DNA of 64,000 nucleotides. It comes from Cymbomonas tetramitiformis. Its lineage: Eukaryota > Chlorophyta > Pyramimonadophyceae > Pyramimonadales > Pyramimonadaceae. Positions within the stretch are counted from its first letter, which is position 1, and every line of letters begins with the position of its first letter. Positions 44,825 through 56,176 of the stretch are shown piece after piece. The notes beneath the pieces are model-generated. The model worked only from the letters and a program-made list of their open reading frames with translations, was not told the DNA's origin and ran no database searches. The stretch is taken from assembly GCA_001247695.2 (NCBI GenBank), contig LGRX02025930.1, forward strand, positions 1 to 64,000, given 5' to 3'. Made by a program: the position numbers and the translations under genes.

Positions 44825-45775
44825 TTTATTTCATTATGAGCGTAGGCAAATGTCAAATATGGCAGTATGAGCGTAGGCAAAATATTTGATAGCAGTTTGA
44901 GCGTAGGCAAATGATTGCTATGCTAGTCTGCGCGTAGGCAAATGATTTTAATGCTAGTCGAGGCATAGGCAAATGTGTTTGATGGCAGTATGAGCGTAGG
45001 CCACTGATTTTACTGCCTACGCGCAAACTGCCGTTAAAATCGGTTCCCTACGCGCATACTGCCATTAAACGCATTTGACATTGGGAAAGATGAAACACAT
45101 GAAAAACTATGTTTGCTAACGCTTCCCTCATCCGATGCGCACACTCGCTTGCAAGCGAGCGTTCGGATGAGGGAAGAAAGCCTAGCGGAAACGCGGACGC
45201 GGTTGACATCCGCATTTCCGCGAGAGGTGGAAGTACGCTGTCAGATGCTCGTAATGTTTCCAGTATGCATATGCAATATGCGTGTTGTGCTCATGTTGTT
45301 TATTATGCTTCTTTGCCAGGCTTGCGTCGAGCCGCTGACTCGACGCATGCCCAATCACCCCCTCTAAGGCGCCGCGTCCAGACTCCTAAAATCTGAACGG
45401 ATGTTGCGTGCGCAAGGAACATGTTCTTCCCAAAATACCGAAGAATTGATATGCGAACTTGTATTGTGTTTGGCATACAGTTGTATACCGAACGCAACAC
45501 TCGCTGCACTATCTAGCTTGTTCACGGTCTGTCTACAGATTATCGCATATTAATTTCATTTGCCTACGGTCAGATCACCATTAAAATCATCTACCTACGC
45601 GCACTCCACCCTCAAAATCATTTGCATACGCGCATTCCGCATTAAAATCATTTACCTACGCGCATTCCACATTAAAATCATTTGCCTACGCGCATTCCAC
45701 ATTAAAATCGTTTGCCTACGCGCATTCCGCATTAAAATCATTTGCCTACGCGCATTCCACATTAAGCCCGAAGTT
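44825..45775. mobile_element. Foldback-like element with mirrored 30-bp repeat arrays
   Basis: Left array (44825-45070): about eight units on GAGCGTAGGCAAATGATTTT, the last two turned around. Right array (45555-45775): seven units of 30-31 bp, ATTAAAATCATTTGCCTACG then CGCATTCCAC, the reverse complement. The middle holds a hairpin CCCTCATCCGA...TCGGATGAGGG around a GCTTGCAAGC core (45123-45175) and no gene. The two arrays in opposite orientation suggest subterminal repeats of a non-autonomous transposon. Confidence 0.75.
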
Positions 45776-46500
45776 CTTTTAGTGATAACAACTTCACAAA
45801 CCGACTTTTTCTGGACGTTACGTACATCGATTTATAAAATAATTGATTATCAAGTGATCAGAATATCCAAGTGAGAGGGATCCTGCGTTAAGCAATAGCA
45901 AAATAATACGCAGATTCAAAATATCTTTTTAGAAATTTTCGTTTCGACACAAATTTAAGTTACATCGAACTCAATACATCCATAACAAAACATTCACATT
46001 CCTAACGCATTTTAATATATATATTTTAATATATATATCCCCAAATTTTGGTTATCCGTTTATTATGGGGGCAGCCCGTACATTTAAAAATGTGGGCCGG
46101 GGGCCAACACAGAGTGCAATGTACAGAGTATAGTAATGTATCGGGACCACAGATTCGCAAAGGAACGGCGAAACTGAGGCGGAGTTTCGCGCGACGAAAC
46201 AAAAGTTTGCACAAGCAGTGTCCAAGTGCAAAGCTTAAGCAGCAGATTAAGTCATTGCCTTTGAAAGTGATTATAATGTTTACCGTTGACGTGGATATAA
46301 TGTCAGTGCCGCACATGCAACTAAAATCAACTTGCCATGATTCTCGCGATTCTAGATTTTGGAATATAGCCAAAAAAAACTATTTCAAATTCCTTCTCGG
46401 CAATCAATTCAAAGAAAAGAGGAAAGCACACTACATGTAGGTCATGCCAAAATGTAGCATCTTACCTTCTCAGCAAATAACATGGTCCTACATGTTAGGG
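45776..46500. other. No gene seen
   Basis: AT-rich sequence with a TATATATTTTAATATATATA tract at about 46013-46037. A 130-codon plus frame (46048-46440) has no recognised domain. Confidence 0.45.
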
Positions 46501-47160
46501 ATTAAAAAAACCCTGCAGTTGATAGCCATTGTGATGTAATTTTTTTTCTATTGAAACAATGTTATGTTTTTGTTACAAAACTGTTGCTCACATCGTTGCG
46601 GACCTACGTATCTCTTTCAAATAACACCAGTGGACTTCACACTTGCAGCAAACATCACGATCCCCACTATGTTTCCCAAGAAGTGTAAAACAAAGAAAAC
46701 TACGCACATTTCTGAAGTCAAGTTGCTTTTCGCTACACCAGGAAAGACGTGGTTCCCACAGCAACAGATGGTTGGCACTGCCTTTTTTGATTTTCAGTGC
46801 TCGCGGATTTCCGAAATTTTGAGTTGGGATTAAAAAACCCTGCAGTTGATAGCCATTATGATGTCAATTTTTTTTCTATACAATAAAACAATGTTATGTT
46901 CTTGTTACAAAACTGTTGCTCACACCATAGCGGACCTACGTATCTCTTTCAAATAACACCAGTGGACTTCACACTTGCAGCAAACATCACGATCCCTACT
47001 ATGTTTCCCAAGAAGTGTAAAACAAAGAAAACTACGCACATTTCTGAAGTTAAGTTGCTTTTCGCAACACCAGGAAAGACGTGGTTCCCACAGCAACAGT
47101 TGGTTGGCACTGCCTTTTTTGATTTTCAGTGCTCGCTGATTTCTGAAATTTTGAGTTGGG
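46501..47160. repeat. 330-bp tandem duplication beyond the kinase 3' end
   Basis: Two direct copies (about 46501-46829 and 46830-47160), each starting GGATTAAAAAAACCCTGCAG or the same without one A, about 96 percent identical by eye. The second copy ends just before the kinase stop codon (47168-47170), so the duplicated block probably includes its 3' UTR. The 89-codon frame in each copy is on the other strand and shows no domain. Confidence 0.85.
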
Positions 47161-47167
47161 AGTATAA

Positions 47168-50100
47168 TTACCAGTCCACAAAAGCATTAGTATTCAATTT
47201 CCTTGCTTTGGATCCAGGGAACTCCTCTTCACCAGGCACCTTAGCGTCGAGGGGAATGTCCTCAAAGTGGCTTGTGTCTTCAGGGTTATCCAAATGAGGG
47301 ACATACGGAGGCTTGTATGTACGATTCTGCACGTATCATGGACCAAGTGTTAGGCAGTCAGCTCGATCAGCACACAAGGAGGACCGTTTTAGCAACCAAG
47401 AAAACTCATATCTTTTTCTTTTTTGAATCTTTAAGTAGTTCACTGAACAAACTGCAAGGTTTCAGGATTTGCATCAGGTTTTGGCAAAAAGCGTTCCCTT
47501 TCCAGGAATGCTCTTGAGGCAAAAAGGTTCCAGAAGCCCAGGGAGGGTAAAGTTTGAGGACTTACGGAAAGAGATTCCCAGTCAAAGTCGGCGAACCAGG
47601 GGTGGTTCTTGATATCGTTCACTCCACCCTTCAAACTTCCCAAGCGCTTGGCGGGGTTCTTCACTAACAGCTTCTTCATGAGATCCTTGCACTTTACAGA
47701 CAAATTCTTAGCTGAGAGCCAATTAATAGTAACACCGTTAATGTTGTTCAAGATCATCATTTGATCGTCTGCCCCGAAAGGCGTATCTTGTGTGCACATT
47801 TCGAAGATGAGCACTCCCAGTGCCCACCAGTCCACGGCATGGCCGTGACCATTCTGGTTAATAATTTCAGGTGCCTGTTCACCACACGGGTTTTCAGTTT
47901 TCTTTCCTGGAAGGAGGGGAGGGCTACAAAAAATAACCTCTTTAGTTAGTTTTGTGCCTTCCAGAGGTACGGAAAGGCAGAACAATGGTGGCCACTCAGC
48001 ATGGTGACTAATAGGGCGGCTGGCGGCGGGGCTCACAAGGTATTCAGGGGTACCACACATCGTGTACGACTTGCCAGTTACGAGCTTCTTCGCAAATCCA
48101 TAGTCAGTCACTTTTAAGTAGCCCGTGGAGTCGATGAGAAGGTTCTCGGGCTTTAAATCGCGGTACATGTACCCTTGACCATGCATGTACTCGAAGGCCT
48201 GGATAACACAGGCGGCATAGAAGCGACCCTCGTCCTCACTGCATGCATCTTCCCTGGACTGCAAGTAAATGAAGAACTCCCCGCCCATAACTTTCTCCAT
48301 AAGCATATACAGCGTGTGCTCGTCATGGAGTGTGGCCATCAGGTTAACTGTGAAGGGAGAGCTGAGTGCCCTCATGATCTCCTTCTCGCGCTTGACATGG
48401 TTCACCATGTTCTTCTCCAGGACCTGCCTTTTGCTCATACACTTGAGGGCAAACAAGGCGCCCTGATGCCTCACAAGCAACACCTTGCCAAAGGCACCGA
48501 TACCAAGGACTGCCAGATGTTCCAGATCCTTCAGTTCCACCTGTTGCACGTCGGAGACGAAGTTGTCAGCAAAAAGACATAGTGAGAGTATAGACAGTTG
48601 ATGCAGCCGCAATATCACTAGATGTAGGGGCAGGCAAAAAGAGAGACTAGAGAGGTAAAGTGATACACGGGGGGAAACTGGTCAAAGACATCTTCGATTA
48701 TGTTACAAAATCTTGGGCATTTAAGTAAACAGTAAACGATATCCAGGAGGAAAGTATGAAAGTAGATAATCGGGGAAGCAGCTAGAGAGACTTTCAATGT
48801 AGATGCGGAATCACACCTTGAGTTCAGACGTGTCCTTCTCGTACGAGCTAGAAGCATTGTCCAAGATACTTTGCAGGGAACCGAACACGCTGTTGAATGC
48901 ACTCCTTCCGACACTAAGCAGTTGCACGGGACCAATGGCGCGCACGCTTGCCGCACGCGTCTGAGCGAGTTGCACAAACAAAAACACAAAAGGTTAGAAA
49001 CGAACACCAGCTCCCATCAAAACACCAAATGGAGTTCTGGATCGATTCATTACCTCGTTGGAGATCAAAGCCTGCTCTCCAAAGAATTTTCCGGGAGACA
49101 GTCTTACAAGCTCCTTGATTCCGTCATTGCCGATGATCACAACCTGGCAAATACAGGAGTTTTAAGAACTTCGTCCAAAGACACTTATCAGTTTCTTCAG
49201 CAAGCTCCAGGAACTTACCTCTCCAGACTCGACAATGTAAAAGCAGTCCCCAGACTCTCCACGCGTAATAATAAATTCGTTATCCTTGAACTTCTCGACT
49301 TCCATATTCTTAGCGAGCTGCAGGCGCTGGCCAGGACTGAGCACCTTAAGCAAGTCCACGTTGGCGAGCGTGTCGGCACGCCACGCGTAAAGGAGGTCCT
49401 CAAGTGTTCCTAGACACTTGTGAAGAACCCTTCGGCTCAAGCACGCAACCTTGACAGCTGCGTATCAAACCGCCCATGCTCAGTGACATAAATTCGACTC
49501 GCATCTATAGGGCTGAGCTTTCCCCGAAAGCGGCTTGTATTCCTCCTCACCTGTATCGCAACGGATGCTGGCGGCACGCACGTCGCTGTTCATCAGACCA
49601 CGTTCTCCAAAGTACTGTCCCTTGGTGAGAACAGCAAGTTCGGTCTGCATATGCAACACGTTGTGAGTTAAATGCTTCTCCCACAAAAGCGGGTGACGGA
49701 AGCTCCACAGCTTGCGGCAGGAACGAAAATACAACTTACCCCAGTGTCTTCATCAATTACTGAGCACTGGCCTTCTTCCATAATAAAAAGCTTGTCGCCT
49801 TGCTCTCCCTTACGGAACACAAACTGTCCAGCGACGTACTGCACGGCGAAGGAACACGTTCCTCAGCAGAAAGCCTACGAGAAGCAAACTGCGCTTGGGA
49901 GGCGAAGGCAAAACAGTGCGGGAAAGACACGCGGTTGGAGCAACGCGCATAAAAAAGAGCAGTACTTCTAGGTTACCTCGACTTCAACCACCTCTTGTGC
50001 CAGCAGAGCCAGTTGCTTCTCCTTCAAGTTACAGAGCATAGGAACCTTACGCAGTTCCTCGAGCCTCCACAGATTCTCAAGGGGACCAAGGATGTCGTTA

Positions 50101-52338
50101 AAGGCTTGACGGTTGAGAGTCATACACAGACAATTTTCCGTTGCCTGCTCACCGGTGTTGCCAACAATTAACCACGTGCAGAAGTGAAAAATGAAAGAAC
50201 TCAGGAGTGATCATAAAACATCGTGATCAGGACTTAACAAAAGTGCTCTCAGATCCTGAGGAGAAAAGTGGAAGTACCACGTGAGGAAACCGTCAGGTGA
50301 CAGAGGGGCGACCAGAGAAGTGGTCGGTCAACTTACGATGACATCAGCAGCTCGCACATCGTCCTTGATAAGAGCTCGCTCCCCGAAGAAGCTTCCAGGG
50401 CCTTGTTTGCACACTTCCTGGTAAACTTTCCCTCCCTCACGACCAGTACTGTCACCCTCATGAAAAACCACCTTCGAAAGCCGGGGAGAAACTAGCCACG
50501 TTTCAAGCACATCCACGTAAATAATGAGTACCTAGGAAAGATATTGACATCAGCATTATTTTTTCGAAGCGGGGGGAGGGTAGGGCTTGGTATGTACCTT
50601 GCCATCAATCTTGATTACCACCTCCCCTGTCTTCACGATGTAGAACTTATCGCCGGTGTCTCCCTATGCCGAACGAATGAAATTCCAACATCAGAGTGTC
50701 TCTTGGGAAGCTACTCAGCTAGGTGACAACTTCTTTTGTACACGCGAGAAATAAAGTGTTAGGCGCAAGACGACTTTTGTACAGCAGGCAGCACGAAGCT
50801 CCCTTCGACAAACAAGCTTAGACGTCCCCCATTGTCCATGAAAGAAGGGAGGAGGCAGGATAGCTCCCCGAGTTGGAAAGGAAGCTATGTGGTTGTCTGA
50901 ATAGCTACCTTTCTTAAAATCTGTGTTCCTTTCGAGATTCTTGCTGGCTCCAAAGCGTCAATAAGCAGATCAAGCTGCCTAGGATTCAAGGACTTGAAGC
51001 TTGGGACAGAGTCCAAAAGTTCAAGTTTTTCCTTGTTCACCTGATTGATGAGGGATCGAACAGTAGGAACTCAACAACTCGAACAGAACGCAATCACAAC
51101 TGGATATATAACCTTGGATAAGGTGCAAGTTGCGCAAGAACTCATATAGCTGAATAAATTCCTGTTATCTATTGACACGAGACGTTAGCACTATCCAGAA
51201 TAATACAATCCGATATAGTATCCCAGGTGTGCGCACCTTGTCCACGAATTTGCGCTTAATTAAAAAGTAGTGTGACCGTTCCATCTGCCATAAAACGCTT
51301 GTCTCGGTAGCCCGCACGCTGGCCGCGCGGGGAGCAGCGTAGAGCAACGCCAGCTCACCGAAACCTGTTCCTGCAGGATAAAGCTTCGGCGGACTAATCC
51401 TTTGACCGATGTTCGATTCCGTCACTTGAGACCCGATTTGAGCAGCCTGTGCAAAAAATTAAAGCAAAAGTTAATAATCAGGCCAAAGGATAGGTACATT
51501 CGGAAAGTACACTGAATTCTTAAGAAAGAACAGAGAAAGGATATGGTGAGCACAATGCGAAAGTTTTACCTCTTCGTTCTTAAGAACTTCGCAGCATCCG
51601 CTCTCGACGGCATAGAAAGTCTCCGCATTCTTCTCGCCTTGAAGAATGACCACCTTACCAGCGGGATACGTCTGTTTCGACATCGTATCGATAATTTCAT
51701 TGCGAGCCTCGTCGTCCAACATTGCAAACAGGAGGTTAGTCCTGCGCAAGCAAGCATGTCCGCCGTTATGTCTCAGAAAGGGTTCTTGGGGAAATACTCG
51801 GTCACGTTGAAACAAAGTCGTGCTACCGTTTCTTAAACTTTCTGTGAGAAGACTTCAAAATCAAAGTTTTGGAGATCCTTACCCCATAGCTTGGCGGATG
51901 TAGTCTCTCACTTTGTCATCCTTGGGGATAGAAGGCAGTACGATGGAATCCAGTGCAGTGTCAACTGCAAACACAAGCAGCCGTGTGACGCTGGTATTAC
52001 TCGGTAAAAAGACTTACTTAAACGAAACAATCTAAGTGAACCTACCAATTCCTTGCACGGCTTCACGCTTTCCCTTCTTTGGGGGACCTACTCCCGACTG
52101 GGCACCGCCGGCTTCAGACTTCACACGGTATGCATCTTCGCGATCCGCGGACTGTAAAAATACGATATCACACCCGAGAGGCAGTTGATCAATTTTAGAC
52201 AAATAAAGGAAAGTCTCTCAAACATGAAACAAAGTTTTGGCACCCCGCCAGACAATGCGCATGCTACAAATAAACTCGGGGACGTAACACGCATATGGAC
52301 GGCGTTTGCCTGCCTACCTTTCCGCAGCAGTTACCCAT
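47168..52338 (-). CDS. cGMP-dependent protein kinase (PKG), four cNMP-binding domains, 17 exons, 929 aa
   Basis: Exons 5'-3': 52338-52318, 52151-52046, 51964-51883, 51741-51570, 51446-51237, 51040-50909, 50663-50598, 50531-50337, 50144-49977, 49838-49740, 49644-49551, 49457-49219, 49143-49054, 48960-48817, 48540-48037, 47874-47566, 47326-47168. All GT-AG; phases close to 2,790 bp. Four cNMP-binding domains (about 70-190, 200-330, 348-450, 470-590) each have the phosphate cassette with Glu and Arg: FGELALLYAAPRAASV, FGERALIKDDVRAADV, FGERGLMNSDVRAASI, FGEQALISNETRAASV. The AGC kinase (about 607-870) has GIGAFGKV, FALK, YRDLKPEN, GTPEYL/APE; DFG is DYG. The C-tail has PPYVPHLDNPEDTSHF. The N-terminus MGNCCGK predicts myristoylation plus palmitoylation, hence membrane anchoring. 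Four domains on one chain resemble PKGs of apicomplexans and other protists rather than the two-domain animal form. cGMP as ligand is inferred from this architecture. Confidence 0.95.
47875..48036 (-). other. Stop-free, in-frame intron in the kinase activation segment
   Basis: 162 bp, donor GTGAGC and acceptor AACAG. It has no stop codon in the kinase frame, so retention would insert 54 residues exactly between GTPEYL and APEII of the activation loop. All other introns checked break the frame or contain stops. Confidence 0.8.
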
Positions 52339-54880
52339 TTCACTGAAAAACTACGATCCCTGTAATGTCACCACAACTTGGAAGCCGTAAGGTCTAGCCG
52401 TCAGGTTAACGGACAATCCGAAACCACAGAAAACCAAGCGTGTAACTCGGGCGGTAAGCGCCAAAAAAAGAAAGCGGTTCTTCAGACCTGAAACTGATGG
52501 TTCTCTGGAGTCACCCCTTAACTCCTTAAACTATCCGTTTACAATAAAACAATCTTCCGGATGTGTCCTTCGAAAGTCTGGAGATTTCAAGAGAGTGAAT
52601 TAGGAGGCCACTGGACGTAAGGACAGTTGGGATTCATTCTGTTTCAGGCGATCGGGATTCGGGAACGGGAACTTTGCTTTCAGTTGGAATCCCGTCGACA
52701 GCGTCTATCGAGAAATTCCCGGATACCGTGGTGCTGCTGCGCTGGCGGACTGGCAGTTAAGGCTGGGCAAGGACTGACATGACAATGACATGAAATGACA
52801 ATGACAGATCGACGGCAGCACAGCGGCATCGGCATCGGCAGCAGCAGCAGCAACTCTGGCTCTTGCTCTTCCACTGACGATGCGGTATCGGTACGGCGTT
52901 TTTCGTTTGTAATGAACATCATTTTATACACCATCTTCTGACTCAAGATGCATCGAATATACCCGAAATATAAATTACTTTAAACGATCTGGATTTAGCA
53001 AGTTCTTGATCCGACTGCTTTCGTGGATGAAGATAATGATGGAGAACTCTGGCAAACTGCCGTACGGCGTATTAAGAGTGTAATGAAAATCCTCAGATGC
53101 GAATTATATTTTTCATTGTTTACAAATTCCGTACAGCCGTTCGATTGCATCGGAAGGACATCTAAACCGTTATTGAAATCGCACCGGTATCTTTCTGGAA
53201 TCTGTCCGCTTCCGTTCGCGCTTCTTAAGCGCTCTACACTGTGAAAACCTAGTGCAGCAGGGTAGATTAATGAAGAGATTGATAACTCTTCGCGATATAT
53301 TAGAAGCGAATAATGTTTAATATAAGGTATTATGAACGCTAGGAAGCATCCCCGCACAGATTCGGTCACTGGAAGCAGATCCCGGATTCCCCGCTTCGTG
53401 TGGCGGAAGCGGGAACCGGCATCCGCAAAACGGCATTCCCTTCGGTATCCTGCCGAAGGGAACGCTAAGAAATAGTAATAACAACGACTTAAACATATTT
53501 TCAACGCTGTATGTGTGCATCTGTGTTTCATTTGGTCATTTGGTTCACACGCTTCGAGCCCCGCGGCACATCCGGGATGGCGCTTCAGAACTAGCAGATT
53601 GATCTGCTGTTTCTTTGAGCGCAAAACGGCCAGAAGGGTTTCGTTTAAGCGAAACTTTTCTGCGTCTTTGAGAAACACTTTCGGAATATTTTTCATACAT
53701 CTTATCCACTTTTGGATGCGCCATACTGCAAGGCGGATAATGCAGCGGATCAAAGCGAACCCTGAGCGATAAACGTACCCACCGTAATGTAACGTTGACG
53801 ATATGTTTTCGAGTGAAACTTGAAGTATATCGGAGAGAAAAGTTTTAGTTTGAAAGATTTATCGGAAGGAAATCTTTCAAATCTCAGGCATCATGCGCCA
53901 AATTGAAAGGCGGAAACGATCGGGCGGGAACCCCTACCCTAGGGCTCTCGTTAGCAGGCGGGAATCCTGCGAACGAGAAGAAACCCTTCCGATAGATCGA
54001 ACCGCCGTGAAAAGTTGACCTTAGCACAGCTTTGACCGGAAGCGTACATGCACATTAAACGGCATTATGCACATTTAGTCGGTTTCGAGTTACCCACCTG
54101 TCAGAATACGGAATCTGATGGTGCAGATACAGTCTGACAGAATATTTACGGTCGCGATGTAGCCTTTTGGGTCATCATGACTGCGGCGATTACATCGAAA
54201 ATTTTTGTATAAGATAAATAGTATATGGAGACAAAACGCTGTCGATGACGTGACACTGACGATGACGCTACGGCTGACTATTGGGGGAAAATCATTACAG
54301 TAGATTGTCCCCCTCTGCCTCTTTCAAAAATCCGCTTTTTTGTGTCACGCTTTATGACCGTGACGCTCGAGCTGCCCAACTTAAACTGGTCCGTTCATTT
54401 TTAACAGTAGCAATTTTCCGAATCCGACAGTCCATATACGATTTCAAAGATCAAAATACGATACATTCCTTTGTTTCTCCCCAGGAATCTCTTCGGACCT
54501 TCCGATGTTCCCGATCTGAAAACATTGGACGGCTCAATGTTAGTTGGGCACCCCTACGTGACGCTTTATGACCGTGACGCTTTTCGACTGTCACGCTTTT
54601 CACGCTCACGCTCTTTTTATTTAGAGACTTCATTTCGTTGACACCAGCTACGAGCTAGGAGGTTGCCGACCTTATGCCCCCAAAAAACGATTTTCAAAAT
54701 GTCGACGTTGCTTCCCCTTTTTTGTGCAATTGATTTCTGCATAAAAATATCACGGAGACATAGACTTCCCCCCCCCTGGAGGACGGGAGCCGTGGTCTTT
54801 CTGTCACCCCTCGACCCAAGGTGCCAGGCCAGCTCCGTCATCAGTGGTGGGGAAAATAAAACCCCCTGTATTTTATTTTC
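52339..54880. other. Region upstream of the kinase, no gene recognised
   Basis: Presumed promoter and 5' UTR of the kinase at its left end; no core promoter element is convincing. A 252-codon minus frame (52995-53753) shows no domain and lacks codon regularity. ATGACAATGACA microsatellite and a (CAG)n-like run lie at 52775-52855. GACGCTTTATGACCGTGACG is repeated directly at about 54347 and 54560, and short GTCACGCTTTT copies follow. Confidence 0.45.
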
Positions 54881-54889
54881 ATGTATCTA

Positions 54890-55174
54890 GTATCTTAGAT
54901 TGTGAAACCACCCGATGTCAAGGTTGAATATCAACCTTAAAGACTCGACGCGGCTGCTATTGAACTGTAGCAACACGCGATGATACTTGGTGGGATATGA
55001 GTGCAGCGCTCTGGTGTCCAGAAGTGTCTGCTTGAGCGCAATGCACCCAATGCTCCTCATATACCTCAATGCCCTCACGCTTCATAAGCGTTACCACCAT
55101 CGGGTTGTGAACCCGAGAGCATTGGGTGAACTAACCGTATCCGCGGCTGGTCGAAATAGCCATTGATACTCGCA
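54890..55174 (-). repeat. Dispersed repeat R, left half, split by an LTR element
   Basis: Reverse complement of about 18618-18900, sharing GGGTTGTGAACCC-type and GCATTGGGTGAAC blocks. It stops at TCGCA (55170-55174), the target duplication of the LTR element; the rest of the repeat resumes at 61701. Confidence 0.75.
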
Positions 55175-55403
55175 TGCTGAAATCTGTATAGGCAGCCCTG
55201 ACTGGGAGTCCCGGTCAGGCCCCTATGACAGATCCCTAGGACCAACACTGGACTGCTGACTGATCTGTAGGTTCGTACTGTGACACACGCGGTGTCACAG
55301 GTAGGCTAGACTCCGAGACCGTCCGAGACCGTTCCGGGTATATTTAGCTTAGGGTTTATTTATCTTATACAGTTTATCCACACGAGTACGGGACTTTCTG
55401 ATA

Positions 55404-55750
55404 CAGTAATACTGCATATTTAAGAGAACAGGGATATGCGGTCAGCCAGCCTCATCGGAAAAAAGTGAACCCCCCCCCGCCCCCCAACACGCCAGCGGCG
55501 CTTAACGAAGCGCGATCCAATAAGGTCAGCGATAGCCAGGTTTGTTCCTTATTTGCGACCATACCATATTTAATACATGGTTTAACATGGTTTCCCAACC
55601 ATATTTCCTCATCTAGCCAGCTCCCGTTCTCTTATTTGGACCCATTCTCTTAACGATTTGAAAAGGCTCAGGGTCATCGTAAAAAACGCGACCCCCCCAA
55701 ACGCTGGCTGGTCTCTTATCGTCGATTCTCTTAAAAGTAAGGTATTACTG
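55404..55750. mobile_element. 347-bp Tc1/mariner-type MITE in the 5' LTR
   Basis: Ends CAGTAATACTGCATATTTAA and, in complement, CAGTAATACCTTACTTTTAA, flanked by TA (55402-55403 and 55751-55752). The 3' LTR (near 61416) and the inverted fragment (near 34300) read GATATCT straight across, which is the empty site with a single TA. The C-rich interior includes a CCAGCC/GGCTGG motif shared with the element at 62088. Confidence 0.9.
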
Positions 55751-56176
55751 TATCTAGTGTACTTGGATATTCCGGTAGGTCGTGGCCCCATCCACGCTTT
55801 TATTCCACTTGCTATCTTGGCCATGATTGGCTAAGCAGCCGCTTGAAGAGGTGGTGCGCACTTGCGCGTTTGGGTGCGACTAGGATTTGGACCATGGTTT
55901 TACGGTAGACGTTTCTTGTGGTTGCGAGTCATGGGCACCGCGCGTCGCTATTGCTCGGTTTTGGCAATGTGCATTTGCGTTATTCTACCTGCACTGATCC
56001 CGCTGGTTCACGTATTTTGGGCTGGTGCTCCGGACACCTTCGACCACACCGACATTTGCAAGTGCCCCACGCTCGTTTCGCCTCTCCGCACGTTCTGCCG
56101 TTACGCCTACCCTCCATTTCCGCCACAACACCCAAACGTGCAGCCGCGCACCATCTTTTCTCTGGCTTTCGAAAGT

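Noticed and set aside
45580..45775. CRISPR-like regular array of about 30-bp units
   Set aside because: There are no unique spacers: units are contiguous. A mirrored array lies 0.5 kb away and the window is eukaryotic, so these are transposon subterminal repeats.
52995..53753. 252-codon minus ORF as a gene upstream of the kinase
   Set aside because: No domain, odd composition and no splice or start context; kept only as a note in the intergenic entry.
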